Shown here one piece after another: positions 9,599 through 18,591 of a stretch of DNA of 51,250 bases (position 1 is the stretch's first letter; each line of letters begins with the position of its first letter). The position numbers were made by a program, and so were the translations under genes. The stretch is from contig JABJKT010000041.1 of the NCBI GenBank assembly GCA_018660225.1, positions 1 to 51,250 on the forward strand. The letters run 5' to 3'. This DNA comes from Kordiimonadaceae bacterium (GTDB taxonomy: Bacteria; Pseudomonadota; Alphaproteobacteria; Sphingomonadales; Emcibacteraceae). The notes beneath the pieces are model-generated. The model saw only the letters and a list, made by a program, of their open reading frames with translations. It had not been told where the DNA came from and ran no database searches.

Positions 9599-11743
9599 AT
9601 GTTGTTAAAACCGCTCATTATATCTACACTTTTATGTTCTACTGCCTTTGCTCAGTCAGCCAGTGATGATCAATCGGTTGTCACATACGAAAAAGATTAT
9701 TTCATAAAATATGACCCGGTCACTTTGTTTGATATGCTTCAACGCGTACCCGGCGTTCAGGCGATCCTTGATGCCAATCGCCGCCAAGGCGGCGGCAGTG
9801 GTGGCACAAACCAGGGTGGTCAGCAGGAACGCGGCTTTGGTGCTGGCGGTGATCAGATACTGATTAATAATAAACGCCTGTCCGGTAAAGCCAATAATAT
9901 TGGTGACACTCTTGCGCGCATTTCTGCATCGACCGTTGAGCGGGTGGAAATAATACGCGGCGCATCCAGTGATCTCGATGTTCAAAGTCAGGGGCTCGTT
10001 ATTAATGTGATAATGGCAGGCGGCGCAGCAACGTCGAGCACTTTCTGGAAAGTAGGCGGCCGTTATTCCGAAAACTATGCTTTATCACCGGATGTTCAGG
10101 TTTCACATAATAGCTCAAAAGGAAATATTGATTATATAATCGGCGCACAAGTAAGACAGGGTCAACATATCGAACACCGTACTGACCAAAGTTATACTCC
10201 TGATGATGTGTTTTTTGCTGACGCGCAGCGGCGTGCCGATAATTTATTCAAGACATTAAAATTTAATGGCAACCTAACCTATAGTGCGCAAAACGGCGAT
10301 GAGTTTCGCCTTAATGGTCAGTTTGAACCCGGCAAATTCACTAAGCGTGAACCGCGCTTTACCAGGGACTTAAACCAGCCCAAGGTCTTGCAAAACTGGG
10401 CCGAGGATCAGAAGTCGCAAAAATGGGAAATCGGCGGTGATTACACAAAGGCAATTGGTGGCTTAGGAACGTGGAAAACTTTATTCATTGCTAACCGCGA
10501 CCGTATCGATAAGCAGGAACATTTTGATAATACGCCAGCCGCAGGCATCGTGCCCATATTTCGCAACGATCAATACCGAGTGAAGCAGGAAAAAATTCTC
10601 CGTACGTCCTTTACCGGTAACTTAAGCACTAGCCAGATTATAGAAGTGGGTGTCGAAGCGGCGATTAATAATTATGATCAAACATTTACGCAGGAAACAT
10701 ATCAAACTGGTGCCTTTGCCCTTAACACTAATGATGATGTTTCGGTAAAAGAAAACCGCTATGAAATTTTCGCAAACCATACTTATAATATTTCCTCAAA
10801 AGCAGTTTTACAAAGCTCTCTTGTTGGTGAATTTTCAAAAATAAGCTCTCTTACAGTTCCCCTTAGCGGGGCCAATATTGAGCGCAGTAAAAAGTTTAAT
10901 TTTTTAAAGCCGCGGGTAGACTTCCGCTATGATCTTACGGCCAATGACCAGATTAGGGCTTCGGTTGAAAAGAAAATAAGTCAGCTTGATTTTCAAAACT
11001 TTGTCGCAAAATATGATGTGGGGCTTGACCGGATTAAGCTTGGCAACACCGGAATTGTTCCTGAAAAATCATGGAATTACAGTCTGGCTTACGAGCACCG
11101 TCTGCCTAATGATGCGGGGGCCGCACAAATAGAGGTTTTTTACCGTGATATAAAGGATCAGATAGATCTTGTCGATTTTACGGAATTCTTTGACGCGGGC
11201 GGCGCGGCAATCCCGCGTGCGGATCTTGATTTTACGTCAGTATCGGGAAATATACCAAAAGCTAGATCATACGGCTTAAAAGCATCAGGCAGTCTTCGTT
11301 TAGGGTTTATAGGCCTGCCGGAAGCTGTTTTTAGTATAGATTATAAATATGAAAAGTCCGATGTCATTGACCAGTTTAGCGGCATAAACCGTTCCTTTAA
11401 ATGGACCCCGGAACAAGAAATTAAACTTAATTTTCGCCATGACATTACCAAATGGAACATGTCTTACGGCGCAAAAGGAACCATAAAAGGTTATGCTAAT
11501 AGTCATGAAATTGACCAGGTTGACGAATCCTATAATGGTGATCTTTATGAAGTGTTTGCCGAGTTTAAAATATTTGGTGATTTAAAACTGATTTTCTTGT
11601 TTGAGCATCTGACACCGCTTAGATATGACCTTCAAACAGATTTTTATAAGGACCATATCCGTTATAAAGAGCTAGACCATTATGAAAACCGCCAGTGGAA
11701 TTACGTGCGGGAATATACCGTCTATCTTCAGGGAACTTTTTAA
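9599..11743 (+). CDS. TonB-dependent outer-membrane receptor (paralogue 3)
   Basis: Predicted outer-membrane receptor, 714 aa, the tandem copy of the preceding gene. It has a short signal peptide ([16 protein letters not shown]), the pre-plug motif [12 protein letters not shown], a plug with [20 protein letters not shown] and [19 protein letters not shown], and a barrel ending in LQGTF. Whole blocks match receptor 2 almost exactly (for example [10 protein letters not shown] and [10 protein letters not shown]), while extracellular-loop regions differ, as expected for receptors that have diverged in ligand. Its stop overlaps by 4 bp the stop of the convergent gcdH gene. Confidence 0.88.
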   Translation: MLLKPLIISTLLCSTAFAQSASDDQSVVTYEKDYFIKYDPVTLFDMLQRVPGVQAILDANRRQGGGSGGTNQGGQQERGFGAGGDQILINNKRLSGKANNIGDTLARISASTVERVEIIRGASSDLDVQSQGLVINVIMAGGAATSSTFWKVGGRYSENYALSPDVQVSHNSSKGNIDYIIGAQVRQGQHIEHRTDQSYTPDDVFFADAQRRADNLFKTLKFNGNLTYSAQNGDEFRLNGQFEPGKFTKREPRFTRDLNQPKVLQNWAEDQKSQKWEIGGDYTKAIGGLGTWKTLFIANRDRIDKQEHFDNTPAAGIVPIFRNDQYRVKQEKILRTSFTGNLSTSQIIEVGVEAAINNYDQTFTQETYQTGAFALNTNDDVSVKENRYEIFANHTYNISSKAVLQSSLVGEFSKISSLTVPLSGANIERSKKFNFLKPRVDFRYDLTANDQIRASVEKKISQLDFQNFVAKYDVGLDRIKLGNTGIVPEKSWNYSLAYEHRLPNDAGAAQIEVFYRDIKDQIDLVDFTEFFDAGGAAIPRADLDFTSVSGNIPKARSYGLKASGSLRLGFIGLPEAVFSIDYKYEKSDVIDQFSGINRSFKWTPEQEIKLNFRHDITKWNMSYGAKGTIKGYANSHEIDQVDESYNGDLYEVFAEFKIFGDLKLIFLFEHLTPLRYDLQTDFYKDHIRYKELDHYENRQWNYVREYTVYLQGTF

Positions 11744-12921
11744 AAAGCGTTTATACCCGTTTGCAAACGACCAAGGATAAGCGCATGAACGTCGTGGGTT
11801 CCTTCGTAGGTATTCACCGCTTCCAGGTTCATAGCATGACGGATTACATGAAATTCATCAGCAATACCGTTGCCGCCGTGCATATCCCGCGCGGTTCTTG
11901 CTATATCAAGTGATTTGCCGCAATTGTTTCGCTTCAGCAGTGAAATGGCATCGGGCGATAACATTTGTTGGTCAAGCAGTCTGCCCGCCTGAAGACAACC
12001 ATGAAGACCGAGGGTGATTTCCGTCTGCATATCCGCAAGTTTTTTCTGGATCAGTTGGTTTGCCGCGAGCGGTTTTCCAAACTGTTTACGGTCAAGGGTA
12101 TATTGACGCGCCGCATGCCAGCAAAATTCGGCCGCGCCAAGCGCACCCCAGGCAATTCCGTAGCGGGCATTGGACAGGCAGCCAAGTGGGCCCTTCATTC
12201 CTTCAACGCCAGCCAGCATATTTTCTTCGGGCACAAACACATCTTCCATAACAATTTCACCGGTCACCGAAGCCCGTAGTGAAAATTTACCTTCGATCTT
12301 TGGCGCGCTTAACCCGTCCATGGCTTTTTCAAGTATGAAACCGCGCACGGTGCCGTCATCATTCTTTGCCCATACCACGAAAACGTCTGCGATCGGACTA
12401 TTGGTGATCCACATTTTTGTGCCGCTCAGTATATATCCGCCGTCGACAGTCTTCGCTCGGGTTTGCATGCTTGACGGGTCTGATCCTGAATTTGGCTCAG
12501 TAAGGCCGAAACAACCAATCCACTCGGCACTGGCAAGTTTTGGCAGGAATTTATTTTTTTGAGCTTCCGAGCCATAAGCATAAATTGGATACATCACGAG
12601 CGAGCTTTGCACGGACATAGCGCTGCGGTAGCCGCTATCGACCCGCTCTACTTCGCGTGCAATAAGACCGTAGGAAACATAACCGACACCGGCGCAGTCA
12701 TAGCCATCAATGGTTGGTCCGAGGAAACCCATTTCGCCCATTTTGGTCATTAGATCACGGTCAAAAATCTCATGGCGGTTGGCCTCTAATATGCCGGGCA
12801 TAAGTTCACTTTGACAAAATGAGGCCGCCTGATCACGGATCATGCGTTCTTCTTCGTTTAGTGAATTTTCAAGTAGTAGCACATCATCCCACGGGGCTGA
12901 TTTCCATACGGTAGTATTCAT
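11740..12921 (-). CDS. gcdH: Glutaryl-CoA dehydrogenase
   Basis: Acyl-CoA dehydrogenase-fold flavoenzyme, 393 aa, the usual length for the family. It oxidatively decarboxylates glutaryl-CoA to crotonyl-CoA in lysine, hydroxylysine and tryptophan breakdown, passing electrons to ETF. Visible features are the FAD-binding [10 protein letters not shown] and WITNS stretches, [10 protein letters not shown], and the catalytic base Glu373 in TYEGTHD. The high similarity to the glutaryl subgroup ([32 protein letters not shown]) makes the substrate call better than for a generic acyl-CoA dehydrogenase. Its ATG overlaps the stop of the adenosyltransferase gene (ATGA), so the two are translationally coupled. 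Confidence 0.9.
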   Translation of the reverse strand: MNTTVWKSAPWDDVLLLENSLNEEERMIRDQAASFCQSELMPGILEANRHEIFDRDLMTKMGEMGFLGPTIDGYDCAGVGYVSYGLIAREVERVDSGYRSAMSVQSSLVMYPIYAYGSEAQKNKFLPKLASAEWIGCFGLTEPNSGSDPSSMQTRAKTVDGGYILSGTKMWITNSPIADVFVVWAKNDDGTVRGFILEKAMDGLSAPKIEGKFSLRASVTGEIVMEDVFVPEENMLAGVEGMKGPLGCLSNARYGIAWGALGAAEFCWHAARQYTLDRKQFGKPLAANQLIQKKLADMQTEITLGLHGCLQAGRLLDQQMLSPDAISLLKRNNCGKSLDIARTARDMHGGNGIADEFHVIRHAMNLEAVNTYEGTHDVHALILGRLQTGINAF

Positions 12922-13484
12922 TTTCTATTTTCTCCGGGTATCCATAATACGTCATCTTTACCATCATTATTTGTTTTTCTGCTTAGAACAAATAAATGAT
13001 CGGAAAGACGGTTTAAATATTTTATTGCAAGTGGTGAAATCGCCTCTTGCTCTGCGACTTTTACAAGTAACCTTTCAGCACGTCTAGTAACGGTTCTTGC
13101 TTGGTGCAGGAAGGCGGAAGCGGGCGAGCCACCAGGAAGCGTGAAAGATTTCAAAGGATCAAGATTTTCATTCATCTGATCTATTTCCTGCTCAAGCCGG
13201 TCAATTTGCGTTTGAGAAATCCTAAGAGCCTGTTCTTCAAACTTCGTTCCTGCAGGAAGGGACACATCGGCGCCTAAATCAAAGAGATCATTTTGAATGC
13301 GGGCCAGCTTTTCATCCGCGGCACCAGACGTATGAAGTCGGGCCAGTCCAATTGCCGCATTGCTTTCGTCAATCGATCCGTAAGCTTCGACGCGCGGGGC
13401 ATATTTTTTTGCACGGGTCCCGTCCGTTAGCGATGTTTCTCCCTTATCACCACCTCGCGTATAAATCTTATCCAATTTGACCAT
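12918..13484 (-). CDS. Cob(I)alamin adenosyltransferase, PduO type
   Basis: ATP:cob(I)alamin adenosyltransferase, 188 aa, forming the Co-C bond of adenosylcobalamin from ATP and reduced cobalamin. The N-terminal ATP-binding motif [12 protein letters not shown] (residues 8-19) is followed by [15 protein letters not shown], and by the conserved [10 protein letters not shown] helix toward the C-terminus. The start codon overlaps the stop of the HIG1-type gene (TAATG), and the stop overlaps the gcdH start. In alphaproteobacteria this gene is commonly coupled to a twin-helix small membrane protein, as here. The likely consumer of its product, methylmalonyl-CoA mutase, is not in the window. Confidence 0.92.
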   Translation of the reverse strand: MVKLDKIYTRGGDKGETSLTDGTRAKKYAPRVEAYGSIDESNAAIGLARLHTSGAADEKLARIQNDLFDLGADVSLPAGTKFEEQALRISQTQIDRLEQEIDQMNENLDPLKSFTLPGGSPASAFLHQARTVTRRAERLLVKVAEQEAISPLAIKYLNRLSDHLFVLSRKTNNDGKDDVLWIPGENRK

Positions 13485-13672
13485 TATTGATTAAGCCAAA
13501 GATAAAGAATGATCAACAAAACTGTAACAAACTGTGATGCTACTCTGTAGCGCATCATCATATTGCTTTTATGGCCAGTATCTTCGGCTTTGGTCATGGT
13601 AAAAGCACCGGCAAACATAATGACAACGGTAATAGCGACACTGATGCCAATAATAATTTTTAATATGGTCAT
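13484..13672 (-). CDS. Twin transmembrane helix small protein (HIG1 type)
   Basis: Small membrane protein of 62 aa with two hydrophobic helices (about residues 4-24 and 45-60) separated by a basic loop containing MMMRYRVASQ, which fits the HIG1_N-type twin-helix proteins of alphaproteobacteria. Mitochondrial HIG1 relatives associate with respiratory complexes; the bacterial role is not settled. It is the first gene of the coupled operon with the cobalamin adenosyltransferase and gcdH. A GGAGCC site lies just upstream of its ATG. Confidence 0.85.
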   Translation of the reverse strand: MTILKIIIGISVAITVVIMFAGAFTMTKAEDTGHKSNMMMRYRVASQFVTVLLIILYLWLNQ

Positions 13673-13752
13673 ATGCTGGCTCCTATTGGTTATTTCAAGT
13701 CTTCAATATAAGCTAAAGCACGGGAATATCTAGCATAGTTTTCAATATTTAA

Positions 13753-14583
13753 TTAAGGAATTATCGCAAAAACCCGTGCTGGAAATCCGTCGCCATCTTT
13801 TGGTAGTGCCCAGGTTGCAACAATAAATGCCCCCGTTGGCGGTAACTGATCAAGTGCTGTCATATTTTCAATTTGATATTTATCTTGAGCCAGAAAATAA
13901 GTTTCAAGCGGATACTCGCCAATTGCGGCAAGGCTTCCAGTGTCCGTATCCATGGTTTCGTGACCAATTGCCGTTACATTTCGATTTGTCGCCAGATATT
14001 TGAGCACTTCCATGCTCCAGCCCGGTGAATGGCTTTTACCTTCATCGTCCCAATTGCGGATTTGATCAATATCGGGCCATCTTTTTGACCAGTCGGTGCG
14101 TAGGGCAACGAAGGTTTTTTCCGGGATTATGCCATTGACGTCTTCCCATTCTGCTACATCCTGCAGCGATATCTGATAATCTGGATTTTCCCTTACCTTA
14201 TCAGAAACATCAAGCACGATCAGTGGCAAGACCATCTCGGAGAGCGAAATGTCGGTCAGGGTTCTGCCCCCTTCAATAAAATGTATCGGTGGGTCAACAT
14301 GGGTGCCCCACTGGCCGGGAAAACTATAACGGTGGATTGAGCCAGTACCGCTCATCACGCCTTCGCCTTCTATGTGACTGAGCAGCATATCAATGCTCGG
14401 CGTCTCTGGTCCTGGGCCACTTGGAATGCCTTCGTGCATCACATGGGTTAGTTCGATATAGCTGGCATTCGCCAGAGTTACAGCAAAATCAGAGCCATTA
14501 TTCTCGTTGATATTTTTTACCGCCATCAAATATCCGCCAGCCGCTGCAACGGCGACAAAGATCATATTCAACCAGTTTTTCAT
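13753..14583 (-). CDS. Exported cyclase-family (kynurenine-formamidase-like) hydrolase
   Basis: Member of the metal-dependent cyclase family (PF04199 type), 276 aa. The signature GQWGTHVDPPIHF holds the metal-binding residues expected in HxGTHxDxPxHF-type motifs, with the leading His replaced by a nearby SIHRYSFPGQW arrangement. Family members hydrolyse cyclic amides or formamides, but the substrate here is unknown. The start is set at ATG 14583 by a GGGAGAG ribosome site five bases upstream; an upstream in-frame start at 14613 would add MLIAKHRERL. The N-terminus (MKNWLNMIFVAVAAAGGYLMAV) is a signal peptide or anchor, so the enzyme is probably periplasmic. It stands alone between two divergent units. 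Confidence 0.82.
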   Translation of the reverse strand: MKNWLNMIFVAVAAAGGYLMAVKNINENNGSDFAVTLANASYIELTHVMHEGIPSGPGPETPSIDMLLSHIEGEGVMSGTGSIHRYSFPGQWGTHVDPPIHFIEGGRTLTDISLSEMVLPLIVLDVSDKVRENPDYQISLQDVAEWEDVNGIIPEKTFVALRTDWSKRWPDIDQIRNWDDEGKSHSPGWSMEVLKYLATNRNVTAIGHETMDTDTGSLAAIGEYPLETYFLAQDKYQIENMTALDQLPPTGAFIVATWALPKDGDGFPARVFAIIP

Positions 14584-14713
14584 TAGTCTCTCCCGATGTT
14601 TGGCTATGAGCATATAGCCTGCTCGCGAATTATTAAAGCAATATTGAGGTTACATATGGTCTTTTATGACAAAGTCTGTAATATTATTTTTATCAAATAA
14701 AAAGGGATGAGCG

Positions 14714-16447
14714 ATGAATAAAATAATATTTATGATAGTAGCAACATTTGCCTTAACGGCATGTGAAAATACTGCAGAAGTAACAAGCGGTAATGATGTA
14801 ACCGTTTCGGTTGACTTTCCGGCGTCACTTGGCGGGGAACAGGATGGGCGATTGCTTGTGATGCTGGCCAATAATGATGGTTCAGAACCGCGTTTTCAAA
14901 TTAACCCTAGCGCAAAGGGTCAGATCATTTTTGGGCTCGATGTGGTCGATTGGCAACCGGGCACAGCCCAGACAGTTGATAGCAGCGTGCTTGGTTTTCC
15001 GTTCGATAGTTTAAATGACGTGCCGGCTGGTGATTATTATGTTCAGGCGGTGATTAACCGTTATAAGGATTTTAATCTATCCAACGGCAAAACCGTATCA
15101 CTTCCCCCTGAAATGGGTGAAGGGCAGAAATGGAACAGAAAGCCGGGTAATTTTTACAGTGCGCCGCAAAAAGTGACTATTTCTGAAAATGGCGTACAAA
15201 ATATCAACATTACCATGGACCAGGAAATTCTGCCGATCGCGCCACCAATGGACAGCAAATATATCAAGCACATCAAAATGAAAAGTGATCTGCTGAGCGA
15301 ATTTTGGGGCGAAGATGTGGAGCTTGGCGCTCATATTCTACTTCCCGAAGGCTTTGACGAGCATCCGGAAGCGAATTACCCAATAATGGTTTTTCATGGC
15401 CATTTCCCGGCTGATTTCGGCGGATTTAGCGAAACACCGCCAGACCCGAATATGAAACCCACATACAGTGCGCGTTTTGACTGGGACGGCTATAATGTTT
15501 ATCAGGCACAGGCGGCTTATGATTTTTATAAAAAATGGACAAGCGATGATTTCCCGCGCTTTATTGCGATCGAAATTCAGCATGCTACCCCTTATTATGA
15601 TGACAGTTATGCGGTTAATTCGGCTAGTCAGGGACCATATGGCGATGCGCTCACTTATGAGCTGATCCCGCATATTGAAAAAGAATTTAGAGGGATCGGC
15701 GAAGGCTGGAGCCGCTTTACATACGGCGGATCAACCGGCGGCTGGGAAGCGTTGGCGGTGCAGGTGTTTTATCCTGATGAATATAACGGTGCCTTTGCCG
15801 CATGTCCGGACCCGATTGATTTTCGTGCTTATACGGCAATGAATTTATATGAAGATGAAAACGCTTACTATTATGATAGTGACTTTTTGAAAAAGCCACG
15901 CCCTGGTCAGCGTGATTATCTGGGTAATATCAAGTACACAATCGGTGAAGATAACCGTCTTGAAGCGGTAGTAGCCAGCAAGTCCCGTAGTGGACGTCAG
16001 TATGATATTTGGGAAGCGACCTATTCACCAATGGGTGAAGACGGCTATCCAAAACGTATCTGGGATAAACTGACCGGTGAAATTGACCATGATGTTGCCG
16101 ACTATTGGCGCGAGAACTTTGACCTTAGTTACATAATGAAGCGCGACTGGGCAACACTGGGTCCCAAACTTGAAGGCAAGGTCAATATTTATGTGGGCGA
16201 TATGGATAATTATTATCTTAATAATGCCGTCTATCTTACCGAAGAGTTTTTGGAAAATACCACCAATCCTTATTACGCTGGTGATGTGGATTATGGTGAT
16301 AGGGCCGAGCATTGCTGGAACGGCGACCATGAAAATGGTAATGGCGTCTCGCGGTTAAATTATAATTTCATGTATGTGGATAAAATAATGAAACGGATAG
16401 AAGAAAGCGCCCCTGAAGGGGCCGACCTAACGAGCTGGCGGTATTAA
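14714..16447 (+). CDS. Lipoprotein alpha/beta-hydrolase (putative esterase)
   Basis: Exported protein of 577 aa with a lipoprotein signal (IVATFALTAC, lipidated Cys near residue 17). The N-terminal ~170 residues look like a beta-rich domain, followed by a hydrolase domain of the esterase-D-like alpha/beta fold: NYPIMVFHGH oxyanion region, then the nucleophile elbow YGGSTGGWEAL. A candidate acid lies in YVGDMDNYYLNN and a candidate histidine in RAEHCWNGDHENG near the C-terminus. The substrate is not evident. A single base separates its stop from the AlaX gene downstream, so the two are co-transcribed. An AAAGGGATGAG ribosome site precedes the start. Confidence 0.8.
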   Translation: MNKIIFMIVATFALTACENTAEVTSGNDVTVSVDFPASLGGEQDGRLLVMLANNDGSEPRFQINPSAKGQIIFGLDVVDWQPGTAQTVDSSVLGFPFDSLNDVPAGDYYVQAVINRYKDFNLSNGKTVSLPPEMGEGQKWNRKPGNFYSAPQKVTISENGVQNINITMDQEILPIAPPMDSKYIKHIKMKSDLLSEFWGEDVELGAHILLPEGFDEHPEANYPIMVFHGHFPADFGGFSETPPDPNMKPTYSARFDWDGYNVYQAQAAYDFYKKWTSDDFPRFIAIEIQHATPYYDDSYAVNSASQGPYGDALTYELIPHIEKEFRGIGEGWSRFTYGGSTGGWEALAVQVFYPDEYNGAFAACPDPIDFRAYTAMNLYEDENAYYYDSDFLKKPRPGQRDYLGNIKYTIGEDNRLEAVVASKSRSGRQYDIWEATYSPMGEDGYPKRIWDKLTGEIDHDVADYWRENFDLSYIMKRDWATLGPKLEGKVNIYVGDMDNYYLNNAVYLTEEFLENTTNPYYAGDVDYGDRAEHCWNGDHENGNGVSRLNYNFMYVDKIMKRIEESAPEGADLTSWRY

Positions 16448-16448
16448 T

Positions 16449-17153
16449 ATGACTGAAGAACTATTCAGAGAAGACGCGTATTTAAAAACATGTGATGCCA
16501 AGGTTGTTAAAATTAATGACCTTGGCGGCATTGTTCTTGATAAAACGATATTTTATCCAACCGGCGGCGGACAGCCGGGCGATAGCGGTAAAATAAATGA
16601 TATCACCATTGCCACCACGGTTTATGACCGGGAAACGGGTGAGATTGTCCATGTTCCGGCCGAAGGTCAGAGCCTTCCGGATGAAGGTAGTGATGTGACA
16701 ATGGCCCTTGATTGGGAGCGCCGTTACCTGCATATGCGTATGCATACGGGGCTTCATCTTCTTTGTGCGGCTGTGCCGTGCGGGGTGACCGGCGGGCAGA
16801 TCGGTGCCATAAAAAGTCGACTTGATTTTGATATTGGTGAAATGAAGCTCGATAAGGAAGAAATTAGCGAAAAGATCAACGCCTATAGAATTGGCAATCA
16901 TGAGGTGACATCGTCATGGATAAGTGACGATGAAATGGACGCGAATGAAGAACTGGTTCGTACCATGTCGGTAAAGCCCCCACGAAAAGGCGGACGTGTG
17001 CGTCTGATGAAAGTGGGGGACGCGGTTGATCTTCAGCCATGCGGCGGCACACATGTGAAAAACACATCTGAAATTGGTCCGCTGCGCGTTTCTAAAATTG
17101 AAAATAAAGGCAAAAGAAATCGCCGGGTTAATATCGTCTTTGATGAAGGATAA
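16449..17153 (+). CDS. Stand-alone alanyl-tRNA editing protein (AlaX type)
   Basis: Free-standing editing domain related to the AlaRS editing module, 234 aa. It deacylates tRNA(Ala) mischarged with serine (or glycine). The four zinc ligands are visible: H99 and H103 in HTGLHLL, and C198 and H202 in CGGTHV. The N-terminal part with FYPTGGGQPGDSG matches the AlaX-M group that carries an extra beta-barrel domain. It sits one base after the esterase gene and three bases before the SnoaL-like gene, an operon partnership that does not obviously relate to tRNA editing. Confidence 0.92.
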   Translation: MTEELFREDAYLKTCDAKVVKINDLGGIVLDKTIFYPTGGGQPGDSGKINDITIATTVYDRETGEIVHVPAEGQSLPDEGSDVTMALDWERRYLHMRMHTGLHLLCAAVPCGVTGGQIGAIKSRLDFDIGEMKLDKEEISEKINAYRIGNHEVTSSWISDDEMDANEELVRTMSVKPPRKGGRVRLMKVGDAVDLQPCGGTHVKNTSEIGPLRVSKIENKGKRNRRVNIVFDEG

Positions 17154-17156
17154 CAA

Positions 17157-17654
17157 ATGAAAAAAGTAATGTTTATAATTGGCTTATGTATGGTTTTTTC
17201 ACCAGCCATAGCGCAGGAGCATAGTGCTGATGAAGCTGCAATTACCGCTGTACTTGATGATTTTCATGATGCGGCGGCTAAGGCCGATAAAGACCGCTAC
17301 CTTGGTCATTTTACCGAAAATGGTGTGTTTTTAGGTACCGATGAATGGGAACGCTGGCCCTTAAAGCCGGAATTTATAGAATATGTCGGACGCCGTTTTG
17401 AAAGTGGTGGCTGGGCTTATCATTCAGAGCAGAAGAAAATAGGATTTTCCAAGGATGGCTCTGTGGCATGGTTCGATGAAACCAGTATTTCAAACCGCAA
17501 TGGCGGACGTTTTCGTGGTTCAGGGGCGCTTGAAAAAGTGAACGGAACATGGAAAATCGCCCAATATGTGCTTAGCTTCCTTGTCTATAACGAAGTCGGC
17601 GGCGAGGTCGGTAAAATCATCACAGCCGAGCGGGAAAAGCGCGAAAATAATTAG
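17157..17654 (+). CDS. Exported SnoaL/NTF2-fold protein
   Basis: Secreted protein of 165 aa. The signal peptide ends at SPAIA-QEHS. The mature part fits the SnoaL_3 / NTF2-like cone fold (AAITAVLDDFHDAAAKADKDRYLGHFTENGVFLGTDEWERW, then a GSGALEKVNGTWKIAQYVLSF end). Many relatives are found beside hydrolases, but most have no assigned reaction. The ATG lies three bases after the AlaX stop with an AAGGA site inside the end of AlaX, so it is the third gene of the esterase operon. Its stop codon lies inside a perfect 18-bp palindrome. Confidence 0.78.
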   Translation: MKKVMFIIGLCMVFSPAIAQEHSADEAAITAVLDDFHDAAAKADKDRYLGHFTENGVFLGTDEWERWPLKPEFIEYVGRRFESGGWAYHSEQKKIGFSKDGSVAWFDETSISNRNGGRFRGSGALEKVNGTWKIAQYVLSFLVYNEVGGEVGKIITAEREKRENN

Positions 17655-17668
17655 GGTCTAGACCCTAA
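17651..17668. other. Perfect 18-bp palindrome spanning two convergent stop codons
   Basis: The sequence TTAGGGTCTAGACCCTAA is its own reverse complement. It contains the TAG stop of the plus-strand SnoaL-like gene (17652-17654) and, on the other strand, the TAG stop of gluQ (17667-17665). As there is no U-run it is not a standard terminator hairpin, but in RNA from either strand it could fold or pair with the opposing transcript. Confidence 0.75.
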
Positions 17669-18537
17669 AGATAGTCTTTAATCAGCGCGTCTAGGTCCTC
17701 AGCGCGCGCACCACTTTCACGAATAGATTTTATGGTAATGGACTTGTCGCGTTTGGCAAGTCGGTTACCGTCTTTTGTGGTAAGCAGAGCATGATGATCA
17801 TAGCTCAGTGTGTTAAGCCCTAGCAGGTACTGCAGTAGTCTGTGAAAATGGCTGGCATAGTATAAATCCTGACCACGGATCACATGACTAATATTTTGAA
17901 GGTGATCATCAATGACAACGGACAGATGATAACTGGTCGGGAAATCTTTTCGGGCGAGCACCACATCACCAAGCATAGCAGGATCGGCTAATTGCTCACC
18001 AGTTTTCAAGTCGGTCCAATAGAGTGGGTCACTCACGAGGGAGAGTGCTTTTTCCATATCAAGCCGCATGGCATGAGGAATGCCGCTGGCTATTTTCTCG
18101 GCCCTCTCGTCAGCACTTAAAGGTCGGCAAATGCCGGGATAAATAATCCCTTCGGGGCCAAGCTTTGGCCTTAAGTGAGGGGCGCGTGTGCTTTCGGCTA
18201 TTTCGGCCTTTATATCTTTGCGGCTGCAAAAACAGGGATAGAGAAGGCCTTGTGTCTCAAGCGTTGACAGGGCGGCGGCATAATCATCAAAATGCTCCGA
18301 TTGACGGCGCACGGGTAAGGGCCATTTAAGCCCGAGCCACTCCAGATCATCATATATGCTTTGCTCATGTTCAGCTTTGCAGCGTAAGTGATCGATATCT
18401 TCGATACGCAAAATAAATTCACCGCCATTATCACGGGCAAAATCATAATTAAGCTTGGCACTATAGGCATGACCCAAATGTAGATCACCACTTGGGCTTG
18501 GGGCAAAACGGGTTATGATTTTCGGTGATTGCGTCAT
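17665..18537 (-). CDS. gluQ: Glutamyl-Q tRNA(Asp) synthetase
   Basis: Truncated glutamyl-tRNA-synthetase paralogue (290 aa) that attaches glutamate to the queuosine base of tRNA(Asp) rather than to a 3' end. The class I HIGH motif is present as HLGH (residues 20-23) within RFAPSPSGDLHLGHAYSA, and the KMSKS counterpart as KRDKS near residue 263. Zinc-site cysteines appear in YPCFCSRKD and YPGICRP. The anticodon-binding domain of full GluRS is missing, as is normal for this enzyme. It is a single gene convergent with the SnoaL-like gene. Confidence 0.93.
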   Translation of the reverse strand: MTQSPKIITRFAPSPSGDLHLGHAYSAKLNYDFARDNGGEFILRIEDIDHLRCKAEHEQSIYDDLEWLGLKWPLPVRRQSEHFDDYAAALSTLETQGLLYPCFCSRKDIKAEIAESTRAPHLRPKLGPEGIIYPGICRPLSADERAEKIASGIPHAMRLDMEKALSLVSDPLYWTDLKTGEQLADPAMLGDVVLARKDFPTSYHLSVVIDDHLQNISHVIRGQDLYYASHFHRLLQYLLGLNTLSYDHHALLTTKDGNRLAKRDKSITIKSIRESGARAEDLDALIKDYL

Positions 18538-18591
18538 TGGGGCCTTTACTGTAAAACGTCATTTCATGTAAAATAAGAAAGTAATAGGCCA

